Assembly (NCBI GenBank): GCA_943737045.1
Contig: CALSFV010000209.1
Location: 1-64,000 of the forward strand
From: Parapristionchus giblindavisi
Taxonomy: Eukaryota; Nematoda; Chromadorea; Rhabditida; Diplogasteridae
Reading direction: 5' to 3'
Length of the DNA: 64,000 bases
Below, piece after piece: positions 58,003-64,000 of this stretch (positions are counted from its first letter, which is position 1; each line of letters opens with the position of its first letter). Made by a program: the position numbers and the translations under genes. Below the pieces are notes generated by a model, which was not told where the DNA came from, searched no databases, and saw only the letters and a program-made list of their open reading frames with translations.

Positions 58003-60378
58003 ATGACTTTCACAACCGAATACGGTGCGATCTATGCAGAATTACATGAAGCTCTTTCATTCATTGTAGCCAAATGTTCAGAGATGAGAAATCTCATAGA
58101 CGATATCGATCACTGCTATTCTATTGATGACTTTAATGGTCTATCCTTTCAATATCGATCACTATCATCCAGTTTAGAATTGAAATTATCCTATTACAGA
58201 CTCCACCACGACGAGATTTCTCTTTTGATTACTGAAAGTAACTCTCCAGATGAGTCTGAATATTTACATCAATATCAGAAGTCTCGTGATCCAACCAATA
58301 CAACAACACGATCATCGTTATCGGTCAGTTCACTTGTAGAATCCCTGATATGTGATGCTACATTAGCTATTGACAGTACCCAAAGCTATCTCCTCTCTAA
58401 TTGTAAAATAGAACGAACTAGATCGTCTACTAGTATGACTAGACGACGTCGTCGTAGGAAAATCGATACGGCTCGACCTGATACTACTCTTAGATCTATC
58501 GATAATGTCATTCCAACACCTTTGCCAATAACGTCTATAGCATCAACTAGTCCAATCGATAATAGCTTTCCCACACCTATGCCTAGACAGTCTATCAATA
58601 CATCATCAAATATTCAATCAACGAAACCATCGATTGATTCAGATAATTCTTATCGTTTGAACAAACCCATAGATACTCCTAATGATGATATCACCTCACA
58701 TATTAATCATGTCTCTATTCATTCCGATAGTGAACAGTTAATAGATGAACTATCGATTGACTCAACTAGCTTGTTAAATGATAATGATGTCATTACTACA
58801 AAGGAAATATCCTTAGCTATCGAACCAATATCTCAACTAGAAACTGTGGCAGAGAATCAAGTGAGAGAACATGAAGATGCTATTGCTGATTCTCCTTTAT
58901 CTGATACCATTCAATATAATTATAATGAATATGCAGTCAAGTATTGTCTACGAGACAATAATCTCTCTGATAATTATAATAATTATGCAAAGGCATACAA
59001 ATGTCTAGAGCACAATTTGACTAAACTATCCAAGATTCAAGACTATCGATCGTTTTATGATCAATTGATAAGAGACCAACAATCCATAGGTCAAATTGAA
59101 GAACTATCAAGATATCGATTTCATCGTCTTATTATCCATTACTTAGCTGATCAATCAGTTCTTCCTCCAGATAAGATAACTATACCATTATGGATTAATT
59201 ATCTATATTCATCATCATCTCACGATAATATCATAGACTATCGATTCACTGTAACTTCATTAGATATTAATCAATCACCATATACTCTCATCAAGACTAT
59301 TCAATATTATTTGAATAAGGCTAAAGCAGATCATGGTAATGACCCGACAATATCTCAAATAGACCATTCTAGTTATATCGATAAATTGTTGTTGTCAGCT
59401 GATGATACAGATACTTCATTACATACTAAGAGCAAACTGATCTTAGGACAGATTCCTAGTCTACCATGGAATACAACTAATGATATTTTATCGATTAAGT
59501 TTCCGAAGCTATCTCAACCATCTCATGATACCAAGAGATTAGTCTCTTCAATTATATCCTCATCATGTTATCCATTACAAATCATTTCTCCTCTTGTTCT
59601 CAATACATGCTTATCCTTAAGATTCGTTTGGGAGCCTAGTATTGATTGGGACTTGAAACTATTCGATCATTCTCATATTGCTTGGATAAAGCTAATGGAT
59701 GGTACAAATTCTGCTGTACTGTACATTCCTCGTAAAGCTAGACTATCTATATGTAAATCATCCACATCATTAAATTCGAGAAAAGCATTACAAGATAAGA
59801 AAGAATCACGTCCTGTTATTTCTTCTCCAATCATTAAATCTCCATCTATTCAAGAATCTTCAAATAAGTCATATCACTTACTTATTTCGTTAAAAATATC
59901 AATTAGTACAAGTAATCCACATTCTTATGATAGTACTACAACTCCTAATCATGATATGGGAGAAGTAGTGAAACAGAAGACGAGTGTTATGATGGCCTGG
60001 TCTAAGGTGAAGTCGTATAAAGCCACTTTAAGACTATCTGATTGGACTACTCTTTCTGTAGTCATCATTAGTGCCGTCCTCTATCATATAATCTCTTCTG
60101 TCATTACATCTAACCTTTCTTTATTATATAATCATCAACTCTTACTCTATTCAAGTACCATTCTACTGCATTCTCATCTCTACTATCTTATCCTCTATCT
60201 CTACTATTCAATACAGCTAGATAACTTCCAATTACATACTATCAAGTTATCACACTATTCTTGTAGTGGGGAGGAAGTCTACTCCTATGAAGGATTATCC
60301 TTTACCATACCATACTATAAGTGTCTTATTCGATTTCAAAGTTCTACCGTATACTATTCAAGATTATTCATAAAGTAA
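58003..60378 (+). CDS. BEL/Pao gag-pol remnant protein, 791 residues, reverse transcriptase degraded
   Basis: Residues 1-90 look like a helical gag N-terminus. A basic run (R-R-R-R-R-R-K, about 152-158) and a long Ser/Thr/Asp-rich stretch follow. From about 380 the sequence fits BEL/Pao polymerase. S-P-Y at 425-427 is the S-P-F motif, and Y-I-D-K at 458-461 stands where Y-V-D-D is expected, so one catalytic Asp is lost. L-I-L-G (479-482) and P-W-N are the K-V-L-G/W-N motif, reached about 40-50 residues too early. Then T-K-R, I-I-S-P (527-530) and I-D-W-D (547-550) match the A17/Pao region. A hydrophobic segment (about 683-745) may be a membrane part or an env remnant. The ATG at 58003 is the first in the frame after the leader repeats. 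An inactive enzyme is certain; a gag-like or adopted role is speculation. Confidence 0.8.
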   Translation: MTFTTEYGAIYAELHEALSFIVAKCSEMRNLIDDIDHCYSIDDFNGLSFQYRSLSSSLELKLSYYRLHHDEISLLITESNSPDESEYLHQYQKSRDPTNTTTRSSLSVSSLVESLICDATLAIDSTQSYLLSNCKIERTRSSTSMTRRRRRRKIDTARPDTTLRSIDNVIPTPLPITSIASTSPIDNSFPTPMPRQSINTSSNIQSTKPSIDSDNSYRLNKPIDTPNDDITSHINHVSIHSDSEQLIDELSIDSTSLLNDNDVITTKEISLAIEPISQLETVAENQVREHEDAIADSPLSDTIQYNYNEYAVKYCLRDNNLSDNYNNYAKAYKCLEHNLTKLSKIQDYRSFYDQLIRDQQSIGQIEELSRYRFHRLIIHYLADQSVLPPDKITIPLWINYLYSSSSHDNIIDYRFTVTSLDINQSPYTLIKTIQYYLNKAKADHGNDPTISQIDHSSYIDKLLLSADDTDTSLHTKSKLILGQIPSLPWNTTNDILSIKFPKLSQPSHDTKRLVSSIISSSCYPLQIISPLVLNTCLSLRFVWEPSIDWDLKLFDHSHIAWIKLMDGTNSAVLYIPRKARLSICKSSTSLNSRKALQDKKESRPVISSPIIKSPSIQESSNKSYHLLISLKISISTSNPHSYDSTTTPNHDMGEVVKQKTSVMMAWSKVKSYKATLRLSDWTTLSVVIISAVLYHIISSVITSNLSLLYNHQLLLYSSTILLHSHLYYLILYLYYSIQLDNFQLHTIKLSHYSCSGEEVYSYEGLSFTIPYYKCLIRFQSSTVYYSRLFIK

Positions 60379-60721
60379 TGGTTACTCCATGAAGTTCAAT
60401 CATTTGCCTTTTTAAACTTAATAGTATTTCTACGAGTATTCACTATGATTCACCTCAAGGCGATGCTATGATCTCTATAAGCGTATGAACGTTTCTTATA
60501 TCTCATATCAACACTTCATTCCTAATCATCGTTTCCTACATATAGTCATCTATGATTAATAATCTTTGATCTTTATCCTTACATAGTTGATATAAATATC
60601 TTTCTTCTTTACCTATTTATGTATTTTCAATACAAGATTAGTCGATCATCCTTATCCAACATCAATACCTTCGCGTATTTTCATCTGTTCTCGGTGCTCT
60701 ACTCCTTTTCTGGGGCGGGAG
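60379..60721. other. Non-coding 3' part of the LTR element interior
   Basis: No frame is seen. It ends in the purine tract GGGGCGGGAG directly before the 3' LTR. Confidence 0.7.
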
Positions 60722-61614
60722 TGTAGCGATTATGATCACTACTTGAATATTCGCCGATCAGAATTACGCTCTAGCGCACTCTCTAGCGCACTCTCTCACA
60801 GTCTCTAGATGCAAATTGAGCAATGATGTGTCTATGCAAATGACAATGATGACTTGGCAGTTCTTTCTTCATTCTCTCCTCTCATTCAACTTCATGACAC
60901 GTATGTCACTTCTCGCTGCTATTTCAAACTTTATTATCATTATATCGTGTACAGCTCATGCTTCTATGTCATTCACACGTTTACCTATTCTTCTCTCACC
61001 ATCTATTGCTCGTCAAGTCCGAATATATCGTGTATCTCTCACGAATTGTCCATATATTCTGTTTGTCTATAACCTATCAACTCTAGTCTTTCGCTCGTTG
61101 ATGTCCTTTCCATTCCTTTTCCTCTCTCGATGTTCGTCCTCTTAGCCGTCGTTCATTGATGTCCTTTTCGTTCCTTTTTCGCTCTTCATCGATGCCCTAT
61201 TTGTTCCGTCATCACTCCTCTTCTTGATGTCGTCTTCGCTCTGCATTCCTATCATCCTTGTATCCCTTTGATAGTCTTGCCCCCTTTGTTCTTTCGCTAT
61301 TCATATCATTATTGTGCGAATCGTTCATTCCCCGTTTGCTCCCTATTTCATTATTGTTGTTTAATTACCCAAGTTTGAGGTGCGAGTCGTGAGATGTCCT
61401 AATAGGAATCAACTGATGTCCTAACTCTCGTCTACGTCATCGACCGAATCAAGCTTGTAGTTGTATTGTAAACCTATCTTTTCTTTTATAATATATCTTT
61501 GTATTTCTAGCTCCTAAAACGATAAAATTGTATATAATCAATTAGAAATCGTATTTGCTAGTTATACACCTATAAGCCACACACCGAAAAGTCCCTCGAG
61601 ACTTATTCGCTATA
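60722..61614 (+). repeat. 3' LTR of BEL/Pao-type element
   Basis: 893 bp with the same ends as the 5' LTR, followed by ACATC (61615-61619). It is identical to the 5' LTR up to 61382 apart from one base. After this point the two LTRs share only blocks such as ACGATAAAATTGTAT and CCACACACCGAAAAGTCCC. Confidence 0.93.
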
Positions 61615-61619
61615 ACATC

Positions 61620-62337
61620 TTATCAGTGTGAACTTTAACAACAAAATGAATTTCACATCTCGAGCACATAATTAATGAACAGGTAGACAATGAGCTGACA
61701 TCAAGGCTTTCGAAGACAGTTCAAAAAATGGAAGCATTTAACGTACTCGCATGATCTTTGATCTTTGAACTCTCATAGCTGTATTTCAAGTCATTCATTG
61801 CATGACCTCGTATGAGAGAAGTGGCGAGGGGGAGAAAGAGATTGCAAAAATAATGCTATAAAAATTCAAAGTTCAATTTAACCTCTCCATTATTGTGAGA
61901 GCATATCTGTAAAGCGTTCGATCTGGCTTTCAAAATAAAAATTAGTCTGTTTCACACACACACAATGAACAATCTTCATTACAATTCAATTCGATTCATT
62001 TGAAATTTGCGATTTTAAAAAAAATTAAAAATTATGACAAAAACACGTGTGATGATTGGGGTGCATTTTGTGGAAATTGTAAAAACAAAAGATGACCAAT
62101 TATTGATTTTTGTGGCCTGAAACCCGTGCATGGAGAGGAATATGATAGAGAGATTACGGTAGACAAACCGTAACTAGCATACGGTAGAGTCAATCTCAGG
62201 CGACGTCACACTACCGTAGAGAGCGCATATCTATTCTGGACAGTGTCATGATAATTAATACGCATGTATTTGTTTCATGGAATGAGTAAAATCAAAATTC
62301 CTCTTATGTTTTTACCTTTTGAAGAAAAAACGCCAAT
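61620..62337. other. Intergenic upstream of P12
   Basis: Most of 61940-62330 is a diverged copy of the sequence upstream of P9. A short GATCTTTGATCTTTG run lies near 61754. No gene is seen. Confidence 0.55.
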
Positions 62338-62459
62338 TGCAACGTAGCATAAAGTCCTTGTGCTCTCGCTTCTGTCAATAAAATATACGGAGGCGCATTG
62401 ACGTTTCATCGAATGTCTTTAGAGTTAATGAATTACCATGGCGCCACTATATTCCTCTG

Positions 62460-62929
62460 ATGCAGTGTTCAGAACTTGGAAAATGCACGAAAATGCGGAA
62501 AATGCTGTTCAGAAGTTCAGCCGGAAAATGCTCTGAAAATGCTCATTTTCGAGGATTTTATGCAAATTTTAATGGTTTTTTTGTTTAATATCAACGTTTA
62601 TTGGTCGCAAACAGTGTTATGGACGCATTATATTGATGATAAGTGATAATTTTAAATATGGACTCGCTAGGTTGATTTTTCGCAGCATTTTCGTTGATTT
62701 TCGGCTTAAAGTGCTCAAAAAAGGATCATACGATATTTATTTCAGCAGCATACTTTATAAATGACCAAAGTAAGCTGTTTTCCATGAAACTACGAGGTTC
62801 AACGCTTTTAAAGTGTATAAAACCATCTTTTTCGATCCAAAATCGAGCATTTTCGAGCATTTTCCACCTGAACTTTTGAACAGCATTTTCCGCATTTTCT
62901 TGCATTTTCCAAGTTCTGAACACAGCATT
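62460..62929. mobile_element. Palindromic MITE in the P12 promoter
   Basis: The ends TGCAGTGTTCAGAACTTGGA and TGCTGTGTTCAGAACTTGGA (reverse strand) are inverted repeats extending as GAAAATGCGGAAAATGCTGTT. Flanks are TGA on the left and TTA on the right. It is a different family from the MITE in the P9 promoter but at the same place. Confidence 0.82.
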
Positions 62930-62961
62930 AGTCCCAAGATTCTTCATTCATTCACTTTACA

Positions 62962-63006
62962 ATGATCAAGCTCGCAGTAATTTTCCTGATTATTGCTCTC
63001 TCCGAG
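62962..63006 (+). CDS. P12: first exon (signal peptide) of a PAN_3/CW-like gene, rest not found
   Basis: ATG to GAG (M-I-K-L-A-V-I-F-L-I-I-A-L-S-E) is followed by GTATTA, as in P9. Intron sequence similar to the other copies runs to about 63170, then unrelated sequence starts. Exons 2 and 3 are not in the window. They are either displaced by a long insert beyond the end or lost. The promoter block (62338-62961) is interrupted by a MITE 33 bp upstream of the ATG. Confidence 0.65.
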
Positions 63007-63169
63007 GTATTATTTTTATAACAATAAACATGTGCTTCATATTTATAGTACATTAGCTCTGCTCGGTAAAAATATCATCGACTGTTCGCATGGAAAAAGC
63101 GGGTTAATTTTTTTGGAAAAGTGCATATTTGAAAATACAACACCAATCTAATATGTTATTGCCTTTTTA

Positions 63170-64000
63170 GTAATGTTAAGACACCGGCTCAGTAAGATTC
63201 GAGGGTTGAACCAGTGACCCCGGACACCGACCTCACCGATTTGGCTCAAACTTTTTCTGTGGATACCCCCATGGGCCCCCATCACAAAATGAGTATTTGG
63301 GCTCGCACCATGAAACATTAATGTTGCGGGTTTTCGAAATTTGAAAACTCGATTTTCACCAAAAAAAAATGGAGCGACCTAGGAATGTCGATTAATTATA
63401 AGTATAAATAGACAACAAAAACTGGCTATACGACGGTTCGGAGATCCGATCGCAAACCTACTCAAAACATTCTAAAATTAACCTACTCAAAACATTCTAA
63501 AATTAATTAAAATTTTAAAACAAAAATGTGCAGTCCAATTTTTGCCTCGTCTTGCAGAGCAAAAAATTCCGCATCGAATGAGTAAAAAAGTTAAAAATTC
63601 GATAGAAACCTATTTTGAGAAAAATAGACCTGAACGTGACCTGAAAATATTATTTTTTCAAAACCCCTCATGTTAGTACTCATATTGAAGAGCTTGTCGA
63701 GTAGAACAACTTTCATGTTATACGTTTTGTCTGAAACTCATGTACAAGAGAACTACATGAGTTTAATTTATTCACACGGTTGTTCACCCAATTTTGAGTA
63801 AAACGAAGATAAAAAAATTTTTGTGCACAAAGTGATTACGCCTATATTGTAGAACGCAGAAATCCATACTTACTTTGTTGTTTCACGAAAAAAAATTGTA
63901 GACCAACATGCTGAAAAATATGGCCTGGAAAGTGGTCTTGAAAAAAAAGTTGTCGAAACCTTGCCATGTTTATACTCATTTTATAGAACTCTTCGAGTGC
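63170..64000. other. Sequence unrelated to the other PAN_3/CW-like introns
   Basis: It contains a 25-bp direct duplication (ACCTACTCAAAACATTC and following) at about 63456-63505. No frame, splice pattern or repeat ends could be supported. It is probably an insertion whose other end is outside the window. Confidence 0.5.

Larger units (their letters stand above)
56796..61614 (+). mobile_element. Non-autonomous BEL/Pao LTR retrotransposon, complete with ACATC target duplication
   Basis: LTRs lie at 56796-57685 and 60722-61614, and ACATC at 56791-56795 and 61615-61619. A likely primer binding site starts TGGTGCAAAGGC at 57686, or a base or two earlier. A purine tract GGGGCGGGAG precedes the 3' LTR (60712-60721). 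The 3.0-kb interior encodes only the 791-codon frame. Protease, the first half of the reverse transcriptase, RNase H and integrase are absent, so mobility would depend on a helper element. Confidence 0.9.

Noticed and set aside
62694..62947. Frames on both strands of 60-73 codons
   Set aside because: They are inside the palindromic MITE and mirror each other.

Overview
This is eukaryotic, almost certainly nematode, DNA. It is AT-rich, has spliced genes with short TTTCAG-type acceptors, and carries families (furrowed-like selectin, nematode PAN_3/CW-type secreted proteins, a BEL/Pao LTR element) and many short palindromic DNA transposons that fit a nematode. The genus cannot be fixed from the sequence. 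There are no operons, CRISPR arrays or intact tRNA or rRNA genes.

Region 1 (about 0.9-13.9 kb, + strand) holds the 3' part of one large multi-exon gene. I could join 24 exons with consistent reading phase into 653 residues: sushi half-domain, fucolectin-type (F5/8-like) domain, C-type lectin domain, three complete sushi domains, one membrane span and a cytoplasmic tail. This matches the Drosophila Furrowed type of selectin-like receptor. Its introns are full of a 7-bp GATCTTT repeat, hairpin MITEs and larger palindromes.

Region 2 (about 15-54 kb, plus a last exon at 63 kb) is a tandem cluster of at least twelve copies (P1-P12) of a three-exon gene for a small secreted Cys-rich protein (signal peptide, PAN_3/CW-like module, Thr/Pro-rich linker, variable segment, conserved Cys-rich C-terminus). 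P1-P3 are on the - strand and P4-P12 on the + strand. A copied piece of the furrowed-like lectin domain (20.4-22.0 kb) lies between the two orientations. The + strand part consists of a 5,366-bp tandem repeat (three units, the last cut short at a fusion point) and a tandem repeat with about 7.8 kb spacing (two units). Five to six copies look intact. The others are broken by stops, a frameshift, 5' truncation or loss of the start codon.

Region 3 (56.8-61.6 kb) is a non-autonomous BEL/Pao LTR retrotransposon with 0.9-kb LTRs, a 5-bp target duplication and a single open 791-codon frame. That frame joins a gag-like N-terminus to a catalytically degraded, shortened reverse transcriptase/A17 region and a hydrophobic C-terminus.

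The rest is transposon sequence: tRNA-derived SINEs, a 5'-truncated LINE, hAT-like and Harbinger-like MITEs, and low-complexity CT/AG tracts. Most open frames in the intergenic repeat units recur only because the DNA was duplicated, and I do not call them genes.
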